Shown here: piece after piece, positions 14,955-21,688 of the stretch
Numbering within the stretch: position 1 is the first letter of the stretch
Layout of the letters: every line of letters begins with the position of its first letter
NCBI GenBank assembly: GCA_002433065.1
Contig: DJHK01000004.1
Span: forward strand, 1-21,688
DNA length: 21,688 bases
From: Chloroflexi bacterium UBA6622
Lineage (GTDB): Bacteria; Chloroflexota; UBA11872
Direction: 5' to 3'
Notes under the pieces: generated by a model
Told to the model about the DNA's origin: nothing
The model's database searches: none
What the model saw: the letters and a program-made list of their open reading frames with translations, nothing else
Program-made: the position numbers and the translations under genes

Positions 14955-16055
14955 TCAGGCCTCCGATGTGTTCTGTGAATCGTTTACGGGCGGGGTGATG
15001 AGGATTTTTATCGACCCCCGGAGACGATCGTTGGCAATTGTGGTGGGCAGGTCATTAAGAGCCACTCGATGCGTGATGATGTCGCGATAACGCGTCATGG
15101 GCCAGGTTCCTTCCGTTGCTTGTGCGACAGCCCGTGCGACATAAGTTGGTCCGAGCGATGCCTTGGTTCCAAGCACTGTGAATTCCTTGCTAATGAGGTG
15201 GTTGAAGTTTGCGGCCTGGTCACCAATGAGGCCAATGATGGTTACTTGTCCGCCGCGGGCGACGCTCTCAAAAGCTGTGGAAGCTACCGATCCTGGTCCA
15301 GGCGCTGCAAGCGACGATGCCGTGATGATGCACAGGTTTGCGCCAATACCATTAGTGATATCGAGAACATGTGTATGGGCGTTTTCAACACTTGGGTCGA
15401 GGGTATGGGTGGCGCCCCACGCGATGGCCAGTTGGCGTCGGGAACTTATGGGGTCGATAGCGATCAGGGTAGACGGACTTTCCATGCTAGACGCCATTAC
15501 GGCCGTTAGTCCCATTTGGCCCAACCCGAAGATTGCGACATGGTTGCCTGGTGTGATGGGCGATCGGTCCATTGCCCGTAGGACAGTTGGGACAGTGCAG
15601 CACAATAGCGCCCCATAATCGAAGGATAGTGGCTTTGGTAGGAGCGTCAGCACACGTTCAGGCGCGAGCAAATACTCAGCCCACGCGCCGTCTCGTCCGA
15701 ACCCAAACACGGTTTGGTTCAAACAGAGATTGGTTTGGCTACGGCTGCAGTAGGTGCAAGCGCCACAATGGATACCAAATGGTCCGGTCACCCTGTCGCC
15801 TACACGGAATGCTGTGACGGATTCGCCGATCGTGGCTACACGGCCCGCGTATTCGTGGCCCTGGGTAATGTCCCGGGTGGTTGCGATGGTGTGCCGCCCA
15901 TGGATTTGCTCGAGATCGGTGCCGTCCATGGAACTGCTCAAGACCTGGATCAGCACCTCGTCACCGGTCGCTTGAGGAACGGTGACGTTGGTGACCGTTT
16001 GTTCTCCATCGGGATTGAGTCGTACGGCCTGCATCAGTTGTGGTGGTCGAAGCAT
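14955..16055 (-). CDS. Zinc-dependent MDR dehydrogenase, Asp in place of catalytic Cys
   Basis: This 366-residue medium-chain dehydrogenase. Structural zinc cysteines are all present at 97, 100, 103 and 111 (CGACTYCSRSQTNLC). The catalytic-zinc His67-Glu68 lies in GHEYAG. The normal CGTD motif reads DGTD (44-47), so Asp44 replaces the zinc-ligand cysteine. The Rossmann loop is IFGLGQMG near 177. Haloarchaeal glucose dehydrogenase is known to use Asp at this ligand, so zinc catalysis is still plausible, and GTDLEQIHG resembles sugar-dehydrogenase members. ATG at 16055 has AGGA close upstream; Met8 is a weaker alternative. It is co-transcribed with the Gfo gene. Likely oxidises a sugar or polyol with NAD(P); substrate unknown. 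Confidence 0.9.
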   Translation of the reverse strand: MLRPPQLMQAVRLNPDGEQTVTNVTVPQATGDEVLIQVLSSSMDGTDLEQIHGRHTIATTRDITQGHEYAGRVATIGESVTAFRVGDRVTGPFGIHCGACTYCSRSQTNLCLNQTVFGFGRDGAWAEYLLAPERVLTLLPKPLSFDYGALLCCTVPTVLRAMDRSPITPGNHVAIFGLGQMGLTAVMASSMESPSTLIAIDPISSRRQLAIAWGATHTLDPSVENAHTHVLDITNGIGANLCIITASSLAAPGPGSVASTAFESVARGGQVTIIGLIGDQAANFNHLISKEFTVLGTKASLGPTYVARAVAQATEGTWPMTRYRDIITHRVALNDLPTTIANDRLRGSIKILITPPVNDSQNTSEA

Positions 16056-16189
16056 GTCTTCCTGGTTCGATGAGCGGCTTTAGAGACAGCGTAGCTTGAA
16101 ATCCTCCGCACTATGGATCGGTGTGATGGACACCAATATGTCTCGAGGCCGATGGTTCCTGTGGCCTGAGAATTTTGCTGCGTGAGGTC

Positions 16190-16645
16190 CTAGGACTTTG
16201 GGGTCTTGCGGGTTGGAACAAAAATGCCTACGTACCAAATCCCGATGAGCGCCACCGCGATCACGACCAACTGAATGGGGAGGTTATCGATGATGAACAA
16301 GGCGCATAGGCCACTGCTCACAGCGATACACAGGATGATGATGAGCTTGATTCGTATTGGAAGGCTACGGTGTTTGTACCAGTCTCGAATCGGTGGCCCC
16401 AACAAACGGTGGGACAGTAACCAGTGGTGAAGCCGTGTTGATCCTCGTGCATAACAAGCAGCGGCCATGATAAGGAAAATGGTCGTTGGTAGGCCGGGTA
16501 CGACGATTCCGATGAGACCGACGATTACGCATAGAGTTCCAAGTACGATCAATAGCCATCGTGTTGTTCTCGATTGGGCGAGAAGCCGGTCACTGTGGGT
16601 TAGATCTTGGTCTCCAACATCGTGCTGTTCTGCATGCTTTGTCAT
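16190..16645 (-). CDS. YbaN-family (DUF454) inner membrane protein
   Basis: This 151-residue protein has a polar N-terminus (1-28) and four hydrophobic segments. The block LGTLCVIVGLIGIVVPGLPTTIFLIMAAACYARGSTRLHHWLLSH is the DUF454/YbaN signature, notably GLPTTxFLIxAAxCxARGS followed by H-x-W-L. The segment LGPPIRDWYKHRSLPIRIK is also typical. Members are small inner-membrane proteins of unknown function. The stop codon lies in a 10-bp palindrome (GTCCTAGGAC, 16187-16196), possibly by chance. It is 134 bp upstream of the zinc dehydrogenase start on the same strand... that is, it lies before it in transcription. It has no evident functional tie to neighbours. The family call is firm; role unknown. 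Confidence 0.92.
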   Translation of the reverse strand: MTKHAEQHDVGDQDLTHSDRLLAQSRTTRWLLIVLGTLCVIVGLIGIVVPGLPTTIFLIMAAACYARGSTRLHHWLLSHRLLGPPIRDWYKHRSLPIRIKLIIILCIAVSSGLCALFIIDNLPIQLVVIAVALIGIWYVGIFVPTRKTPKS

Positions 16646-16763
16646 GTGTATAGGAAGTGGTCTGATAGGTGGAGTTACGGGTGGATTGTCTTATGAACGG
16701 GCTATTATCCCAATTCTCAGGTAGACATAAGTCTTTGTCGGCATGAGATGCAGGGCCACGAAT

Positions 16764-17330
16764 CTATGACGCGATATACAGGAGACGGCCTACGACTTTT
16801 TGTAAGGCTTTCCAGTCATCAGAAGTGAGATCGAATCTCTTTGTTCGGATGAGCCATCCGTGAAACTCTTTTTTATGACTTCGTATGGACACGTCGCCGG
16901 TTTTACTTACAAACGCGTTGATCTGCTGATCTTCCGAAAGCGCCCGGGCTAGGCCAGTGCCCCAGTCGTTACCTTTCCAGTGCACCTCCAACACTTTTCC
17001 GAATATCGGAAACGATTTCCTTCGCACGGTGCTGATTTTGAATGTCTGGTTATGGGCCATGGGGATCTCCGACGGGATTAGGAAGATATACCACCACTGG
17101 GGAGGGCTATTTTTGCCCCGATCCTTTTTAACCACGTGTATTGAGGAGATAGGACCTTCAGCAACATCGATGAGTCCCAGAGACCGCAAAAAAAATCCCC
17201 ACCAGGGACCTTTGATGTTTTCTTCGGGTCGACCTCTCGGGGCTATTTCTGCAGATATTCCAGACGATTTGAGGTGTTCGGCGAGCTTGTCCCTGCTTTT
17301 GTCCCGCAGTCGTTCTTTCAAATCTTTCAT
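16764..17330 (-). CDS. Hypothetical protein, unrecognised family
   Basis: This 188-residue soluble protein has no signal peptide or membrane segment. The N-terminal 25 residues are highly charged and helical (MKDLKERLRDKSRDKLAEHLK). A Trp/Pro-rich part follows (GPWWGFFLRSLGLID, then PPQWWYIFLIPSE), then a basic stretch (VRRKSFPIFGKVLEVHWKGNDWG) and a C-terminal helical part (SDDWKALQKVVGRLLYIAS). Lysine and tryptophan use and the lower GC of the gene contrast somewhat with neighbours, which may hint at transfer, though I have not measured it. The alternation of strand-like segments suggests a compact alpha/beta fold. ATG start without a clear ribosome-binding site. I recognise no motif or catalytic residues. 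Confidence 0.7.
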   Translation of the reverse strand: MKDLKERLRDKSRDKLAEHLKSSGISAEIAPRGRPEENIKGPWWGFFLRSLGLIDVAEGPISSIHVVKKDRGKNSPPQWWYIFLIPSEIPMAHNQTFKISTVRRKSFPIFGKVLEVHWKGNDWGTGLARALSEDQQINAFVSKTGDVSIRSHKKEFHGWLIRTKRFDLTSDDWKALQKVVGRLLYIAS

Positions 17331-17519
17331 GCGTGTTTAGCCAAATGCTCGTACGGCCACACTAGTTTGGCACGTTCCCTGGTGGTCCAGGTCACCCTTG
17401 TTCCGGGGTGTATGCGTGGAAGAACCATAGGGTTGATGCTGGAACTGGCAGTGGGGGGCACGCATGGTTGAATTCCCTCGCCACAACATGAAGTGCTCGG
17501 GGCACGAATATGTGCAGGG

Positions 17520-18983
17520 TTACGAGGAATTGTGCAGGTATGCGGCGTACAGCCGCACGTCTTCCGGCCTTACACCACCGAAATCGAAACGCAGGCGGAA
17601 CGGCTCCATAGGCGTGATGGTGTCGTGAGCATTCCAACGAACATCGTGGTTAAGCCCTGAAAGTATCGGTCCGTCGAGATCGTCAGGGCCGTATCCGGAG
17701 ATGGTTTGAAACTGTTCGTCCAGCACGCTGACTTTCAGGTGACTGTGAGCCGAAATGCCGTCGACGTTGAGGCTTAGATTTAGAGCATGGTTTTCCGGGT
17801 CAATCACCGCGGTAATGACATGCGGTCCTTCGTCGGCGGTGAGAAACGGTTCTAACCAACCGAGCCGGTCACGGGGCCAGCTAGCGACCCGAATGCCGTC
17901 GCTATCGTCTTCTGGCCACGGGGCATACCAGCTGAGCGTCTCATCACCGATGTTTTCGAACCCTTGACCTTGCATGAGTGCAGGAAAGTGGGTCGATGCA
18001 CTTCCGTGTGGTTTGTGTTGCCAATCGACTTCCATGGCTTCGATGATTGGAAAGTCAGGGATTGGCTCGCGGAAGTGAAGACCGTCGGTGCTGACGACCA
18101 GTCCGATGTTCATCCATACGAGACGTCGATCATTGGACGGGTGGCCGTTCCACATCCCGTAGAAGCCCACCAGGATGTTTCCTCGATTCCACAGGGAAGC
18201 CCCAAGATGCACTTGTGGCCCTTCGTGAGGTCCGTAGACAGATGGGCGTGGGGGTAGCGGGTCTCTTCTGAGACCCAGGCTGGTGGCCTCGGTCCACGTC
18301 TCAAAGTCATAAGAGGTCCGGGTTACAAGGCGTCGACCGTGGCCCGAAGGAGACCAGTGGGTCCCGCCCTGGCCGTTGACCAGGTACGCGCCATTCATTT
18401 TTGTGCCGCCAATAGGTTCGAGGAATGGGCCAACTGGATTCCCGGGCCAGGCGTTCCAGCGCAGGCCATCCGGACTAAAGGCCACCGCCATCTTGGAGGG
18501 GTGATGGATGCGGTCGTGATACATCATTTTGAATTGACGTTCTGGATTGGGATCATCGGGCTCGTGAAAAACCAGGCACATGGTCACGTGGCCATGACCT
18601 CCCACTAGATCCACGAGATTGTTGTCGGTAGCCCCGTTGTATTCGACTAGTCCAAGATTTGGCCGTGCCCATGTTCGGCCGTCTTGGCTGGTGGCGAGAC
18701 ATACGCGCTGTTGCCACTGGTCGTCCTTGTCGCCTGCACCGACGTACCACATCCAGAGTTCATCGTGGACACGTCGGACCGTGCCAAAGTAGGTGACAAC
18801 GCGGTTGTCGGGCATTCCAGGTCCACCCAGGCCGATTACGACATTGGAGGGTCCATCGACGGATCCGCGAAAGCTGCTGAGCTGGAGCCGTAGTCCATGC
18901 CGCCACGGAAGCGAGACATCATCGAATGCAAAGAGCACCAACTCATTGAGGCTACTGCTATTGCCGCTGTTTCGAATGAACAT
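17520..18983 (-). CDS. Beta-propeller glycosidase-like protein (GH43/GH32-like)
   Basis: This 487-residue protein with no signal peptide. Repeated strand-turn units of the form 'T/S-x-D-G-x-x-W' (CLATSQDGRTWARPNLG, AFSPDGLRWNAW, RTSYDFETWTEA, VVSTDGLHF) match five-bladed propeller glycosidases such as GH43, GH32 or GH130. An acidic MMYHDRIHHPSKM strand and GGTKMNGAYLVNG are conserved-looking. The last 100 residues form a beta-sandwich-like tail, as in GH32. I cannot name the catalytic acids with certainty. The upstream gene on this strand is hemH, with a 213-bp structured gap between. Likely a cytoplasmic sugar hydrolase, phosphorylase or transferase. Confidence 0.72.
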   Translation of the reverse strand: MFIRNSGNSSSLNELVLFAFDDVSLPWRHGLRLQLSSFRGSVDGPSNVVIGLGGPGMPDNRVVTYFGTVRRVHDELWMWYVGAGDKDDQWQQRVCLATSQDGRTWARPNLGLVEYNGATDNNLVDLVGGHGHVTMCLVFHEPDDPNPERQFKMMYHDRIHHPSKMAVAFSPDGLRWNAWPGNPVGPFLEPIGGTKMNGAYLVNGQGGTHWSPSGHGRRLVTRTSYDFETWTEATSLGLRRDPLPPRPSVYGPHEGPQVHLGASLWNRGNILVGFYGMWNGHPSNDRRLVWMNIGLVVSTDGLHFREPIPDFPIIEAMEVDWQHKPHGSASTHFPALMQGQGFENIGDETLSWYAPWPEDDSDGIRVASWPRDRLGWLEPFLTADEGPHVITAVIDPENHALNLSLNVDGISAHSHLKVSVLDEQFQTISGYGPDDLDGPILSGLNHDVRWNAHDTITPMEPFRLRFDFGGVRPEDVRLYAAYLHNSS

Positions 18984-19108
18984 GGATTCATCCGCTCCGA
19001 ACTGGCTGTCTCGCCAACTACGATTGTCAGGGGTTAGTTTTGCGAAGGTCCCGGTCTCAGGTTACATGTTTCTCCAAGGTAAGCGCGGTTGGTGTGGGGC
19101 GGGCATGT

Positions 19109-19156
19109 ACGGGAACTTTCTGGGGAGGCCCCACCATGATTCTTATCGGTTCCCGT
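19109..19156 (-). promoter_or_regulatory. Nested stem between hemH and propeller glycosidase
   Basis: ACGGGAAC (19109-19116) pairs perfectly with GTTCCCGT (19149-19156). Inside lies a smaller hairpin, TGGGG-AGG-CCCCA (19121-19133). A competing stem, GTGGGGC (19094-19100) with GCCCCAC (19128-19134), would break the inner one. It lies in the 213-bp gap downstream of hemH and upstream of the propeller gene. There is no T-run on either strand, so it is not a standard intrinsic terminator. Confidence 0.45.
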
Positions 19157-19196
19157 GGGCATCGCTTCTGCTAACTAGATGGCGTGGCTGCTGATC

Positions 19197-20201
19197 TCAG
19201 GTCCAGCCTGACAGCTCAATTTCTATGATCGATTGCAGTGCTTCGATCGCCAGCTCACTATCGTTGAGACATGGGAGTACCGCGTAATGTTCTCCGCCGT
19301 GGTCCATAAATAGTTCTCGATATTCAATGTCGAGTTCCTCAAGTGTCTCTATGCAATCAGAAATAAATGCAGGAGATGCGACTGCAACATTGCGTGCTCC
19401 GTCGTCAGGTAATTTTTTCAGCACATCACTCGTATGCGGCTCTATCCATTTAACAGGACCAAACCGGCTTTGAAACGCCAGTGTCCATGCCGGGTGGCCG
19501 TCGTCGTGGTGCTTGTTGATTTCCTCCGTTGTGCGTTGGCAATGGGTGTAATAGGGGTCGCCTTTTCTTATGTAGCTCGTTGGCAGACCGTGAAACGACA
19601 GAATTAGTCGATCGGGTGTGAATTCCAAATTGTCCAGACCTTGTTTCAGCGAACGACATAGACAATCGATGTACGTTGGATGATCGATCAGTGGTCGCCC
19701 GGTGCGTACTGGAGGTTGCCACCGCATGCGACCGAGTATTCGAAAGACCTCGTCATAAATGGTTGCTGTTGTTGTACTTGAATATTGTGGGAACAGGGCG
19801 ATAACGCAGAGTCGGTCGCAATTCTGATCTCGCAATGCTTCGATTTTTGATTCAATCGATGGGTTGCCGTAGCGCATTGCAAACTCGATGACGATATCGG
19901 ATGCCGGATCCATCCTGGCGCGTATCTTTTTTACTTGCTGGTCGGTGTACCAGCGTAATGGCGACTCGTCGTGCTCGTGCATCCAGATTTTTTTATACGC
20001 GGCGGATGATCGAAATGGACGAAGTGGCAGTACAAAGCCGTGCAGGATTGGTTTCCAGAGGAAACCGGGAAGATCGATGACTCGTCGGTCGCTAAGAAAC
20101 TGGGAGAGGTAGCGACGGACAGGCCAGTACTCGGGAGAATCCGGAGTTCCTAGATTGACAAGTAGAACCCCGGATTTCCCTCTATCCGACTTATGATTCA
20201 A
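19197..20201 (-). CDS. hemH: Ferrochelatase
   Basis: This 334-residue ferrochelatase inserts Fe2+ into protoporphyrin IX (or coproporphyrin III in some bacteria) in the last stages of haem synthesis. Motifs are clear: GVLLVNLGTPDSP (11-23), AMRYGNPSI (108-116), LFPQYSSTTTAT (136-147), LSFHGLPTSYI (201-211) with catalytic His204, FQSRFGPVKWIEP (243-255), and SPAFISDCIETLEEL (276-290) with catalytic Glu285. The start appears to be TTG at 20201; no ATG or GTG is in frame before an upstream stop, and family alignment needs this N-terminus. No strong ribosome-binding site is seen. No other haem gene is nearby, so it is isolated from its pathway. No cysteine cluster for a 2Fe-2S centre is apparent. 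It is divergent from the GH32-like gene. Confidence 0.97.
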   Translation of the reverse strand: MNHKSDRGKSGVLLVNLGTPDSPEYWPVRRYLSQFLSDRRVIDLPGFLWKPILHGFVLPLRPFRSSAAYKKIWMHEHDESPLRWYTDQQVKKIRARMDPASDIVIEFAMRYGNPSIESKIEALRDQNCDRLCVIALFPQYSSTTTATIYDEVFRILGRMRWQPPVRTGRPLIDHPTYIDCLCRSLKQGLDNLEFTPDRLILSFHGLPTSYIRKGDPYYTHCQRTTEEINKHHDDGHPAWTLAFQSRFGPVKWIEPHTSDVLKKLPDDGARNVAVASPAFISDCIETLEELDIEYRELFMDHGGEHYAVLPCLNDSELAIEALQSIIEIELSGWT

Positions 20202-20255
20202 CGCGAAACAATCTCGCTTCTTAGTAGGGGCTAATATCTATAAGCAGTATAGGTA

Positions 20256-20268
20256 ACCACAGTGTGGT
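20256..20268. promoter_or_regulatory. Perfect dyad in hemH/GH32 divergent gap
   Basis: ACCACA-G-TGTGGT is a perfect odd palindrome, a typical shape for a dimeric regulator site. It is 55 bp upstream of the hemH start and 117 bp upstream of the GH32-like start. No regulator gene is in the window. Confidence 0.4.
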
Positions 20269-20273
20269 CTAAG

Positions 20274-20295
20274 TTGGTTCGTCGGAACGGACCAA
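20274..20295. promoter_or_regulatory. 9-bp hairpin in hemH/GH32 divergent gap
   Basis: TTGGTTCGT (20274-20282) pairs with ACGGACCAA (20287-20295) with one G-T pair, leaving the 4-base loop CGGA. It is five bases from the preceding dyad. It could be an operator or an RNA hairpin in the GH32-like leader. Confidence 0.45.
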
Positions 20296-20333
20296 TACGG
20301 GTAGTTGTCTTTCGTCGATGTCCCGCTTAGAGT

Positions 20334-20347
20334 CTGGTCGTCACCAG
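20334..20347. promoter_or_regulatory. Dyad close to GH32-like start
   Basis: CTGGT-CGTC-ACCAG is a 5-bp stem with a 4-base loop, 37 bases before the GTG start. It is the third dyad in 92 bp of this gap. Confidence 0.3.
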
Positions 20348-20384
20348 TGCGTCTCGCATTGAGCGTTATGACTGAGGAGAAGAG

Positions 20385-21688
20385 GTGACTGACTATCGGT
20401 CAGTAGTTCCGTTTTCTGAGTTTCCGGAATCGCTGGAAGATCAGGAAACAGCCTTGGTGGCGAATCCCCTACTACAGCGAATGTCGAGTTCGCGCGCCGC
20501 CTTCGCCGGAGATCGATACCGTCCGGCCTATCATTACGTTACTCCGGAATCGACGCTTAATGATCCGAATGGACTCTGTTGTTGGCAGGGCCGATGGCAC
20601 TTGTTTTATCAGGGCTATCCGCCGGAGGATCCCAGGGAGCATTGGGGTCATGCGGTTTCCGATGATCTGATTCACTGGAGGGATTTGCCGTACGCGATCT
20701 ATCCAGGTCCAGAACGATGTTGCTTTTCTGGTTCAACGCTTGTGGAAGACGATCGGGTGATTGCGATGTACCACGGGACCAAGGCCGGGAACATGGTGGC
20801 GGTATCAAGCGATCCGCTTCTGTTGAATTGGTCAAAGGTCAGTGGCCGAGCCGTGATTCCTCTTGAGGCGGAGGACGGGACGGCACTGCCGTACCCGGTG
20901 TTCGATCCCTGTATATGGTCGAAGGATGGCGTGTATTACTCCCTGTCGGGAGGGGCGAAGCCGGAGGGGATGTTTAGTAACCCGGTGCGCGCGCATCATC
21001 TGTTCCGATCAATCGATCTTGAGAGCTGGGAATATATGCACCCGTTTGTGGAGGATGACCGGGTTACGTCGATTGGCGATAACGGCCATTGCCCGTACTT
21101 CTGGCCGATCGGCGATCGTCATATGCTCCTATTTTTCAGCAGTATGAGCGGTGGCCAATACCTGTTGGGTGACTACGACACGGTACGCGACAAGTTCGTG
21201 GTGGCCGGCGGTGGGAAATTTAATCATGGCGCCACGCATCCCTCGGGGGTCCATGCACCATCGGCCAGTCCTGATGGACAGGGAGGGCTCATCGCAATCT
21301 TTAACATGAACCCCGGGAAGCCCACAGAGGGCTGGGATCAGATCATGACCCTTCCACGCCGATTGACGCTGCAGGAAACTGAGGTGCATATCGAACCGGC
21401 GGGCGATATCGAGTCGCTGCGCACCACACATGTCCGGGTCGGACCGCTTGCGCTTCCAGCTAACGAGGATGTGGTGCTTGACGAGGTCTCCGGTGATGCG
21501 TTGGAGTTAGCACTAGAGATTGATCCTCAGGACGCAACCCAGGTTGAAGTCAACGTTTTACGGTCACCCGGACGTGAGGAATACACCCGAATCGCCTTCT
21601 TTCGGGAGCGAGGCTTTCGTCCGACACGATGGAATGATGCTGGAGGTTTTCAGCCCGACGCTGCTAACGGTTGGGTGTACAACATGGA
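20385..21688 (+). CDS. GH32-like glycosidase, 3' end beyond window
   Basis: 434 residues are visible and the gene continues past the right edge. The GTG start is preceded by GAGGAGA, a good ribosome-binding site, and the frame is closed by TGA at 20373. HYVTPESTLNDPNGLCCWQG (50-69) is the GH32 signature with nucleophile Asp60; WHLFYQGYP, HWGHAVSDDLIHW and CCFSGS follow in family order. VFDPCIW (172-178) stands where R-D-P is usual, so the Asp is kept and the Arg replaced. NGHCPYFW (233-240) stands where the E-C-P motif with the acid/base Glu is expected, so Glu appears to be His235. No signal peptide, so cytoplasmic. Fructan or sucrose hydrolysis is the family activity, but the altered acid/base makes activity or specificity uncertain. 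A beta-sandwich tail begins near 330. Confidence 0.85.
   Translation, partial: MTDYRSVVPFSEFPESLEDQETALVANPLLQRMSSSRAAFAGDRYRPAYHYVTPESTLNDPNGLCCWQGRWHLFYQGYPPEDPREHWGHAVSDDLIHWRDLPYAIYPGPERCCFSGSTLVEDDRVIAMYHGTKAGNMVAVSSDPLLLNWSKVSGRAVIPLEAEDGTALPYPVFDPCIWSKDGVYYSLSGGAKPEGMFSNPVRAHHLFRSIDLESWEYMHPFVEDDRVTSIGDNGHCPYFWPIGDRHMLLFFSSMSGGQYLLGDYDTVRDKFVVAGGGKFNHGATHPSGVHAPSASPDGQGGLIAIFNMNPGKPTEGWDQIMTLPRRLTLQETEVHIEPAGDIESLRTTHVRVGPLALPANEDVVLDEVSGDALELALEIDPQDATQVEVNVLRSPGREEYTRIAFFRERGFRPTRWNDAGGFQPDAANGWVYNM

Noticed and set aside
17331..17519. 189-bp gap between the orphan hypothetical and propeller genes examined for a small gene or tRNA
   Set aside because: No tRNA arms, no convincing short reading frame with a ribosome-binding site, and no strong dyad were seen.
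1..21688. CRISPR array, tRNA or rRNA gene, insertion sequence, prophage or integration site
   Set aside because: No regularly spaced direct repeats, no T-arm-like sequence in a cloverleaf context, no transposase or integrase, and no terminal inverted repeats with target duplications were found by eye.

Overview
The window is ordinary bacterial chromosome with moderate GC content. I see no rRNA, tRNA, insertion sequence, phage gene or CRISPR array. The gene mix is a BNR/sialidase-like protein, phytanoyl-CoA dioxygenase, Gfo/Idh/MocA oxidoreductases, a sarcosine-oxidase-type flavoenzyme, a split Tm-1-like/TIM-barrel pair, several beta-propeller sugar enzymes and a Thr/Pro-rich lipoprotein. Uncultured marine or sponge-associated lineages such as SAR202 Chloroflexota or Poribacteria carry this kind of mix. 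That assignment is inferred from gene content alone; no phylogenetic marker here settles it. Ferrochelatase shows that the organism makes haem.

Layout, left to right. (1) The first 27 codons of a minus-strand Gfo/Idh/MocA oxidoreductase run off the left edge, followed by a minus-strand SRAP-domain protein (DNA-protein crosslink repair). (2) A plus-strand cluster at 962-4364 holds a Tm-1-like/UPF0261 protein, its PEP-hydrolase-family TIM-barrel partner and a five-Asp-box sialidase-like protein. (3) A minus-strand block runs from 9896 down to 4434: an M20 peptidase, a membrane-anchored protein, a GT-C-like polytopic protein, a small Gly/Cys-rich secreted protein, and a lipoprotein with a degenerate M23-like domain. 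(4) A plus-strand cluster at 10165-13908 holds a small membrane protein, an MFS exporter, a PhyH dioxygenase and a monomeric-sarcosine-oxidase-type FAD oxidase. (5) A minus-strand block runs from 20201 down to 13922: hemH, a beta-propeller glycosidase-like protein, an orphan hypothetical protein, a YbaN/DUF454 membrane protein, and a tightly coupled zinc dehydrogenase plus Gfo/Idh/MocA pair. (6) A plus-strand GH32-like enzyme starts at 20385 and is cut by the right edge.

The enzymes suggest scavenging of small organic molecules and sugars. The dioxygenase plus amine oxidase could demethylate or deaminate a small substrate. The zinc dehydrogenase plus Gfo pair could oxidise a sugar or polyol. 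The sialidase-like and GH32-like proteins have no signal peptide and would act in the cytoplasm. The exact substrates cannot be read from the sequence.

The most interesting non-coding signals are four. The M20 peptidase leader has two mutually exclusive hairpins, one ending next to the Shine-Dalgarno. A 35-bp copy of that gene's ribosome-binding and start region lies 3.4 kb away, opening a 6-codon mini-ORF. Clusters of perfect dyads sit between hemH and the GH32-like gene and downstream of the MFS gene. A nested stem lies between hemH and the propeller glycosidase.
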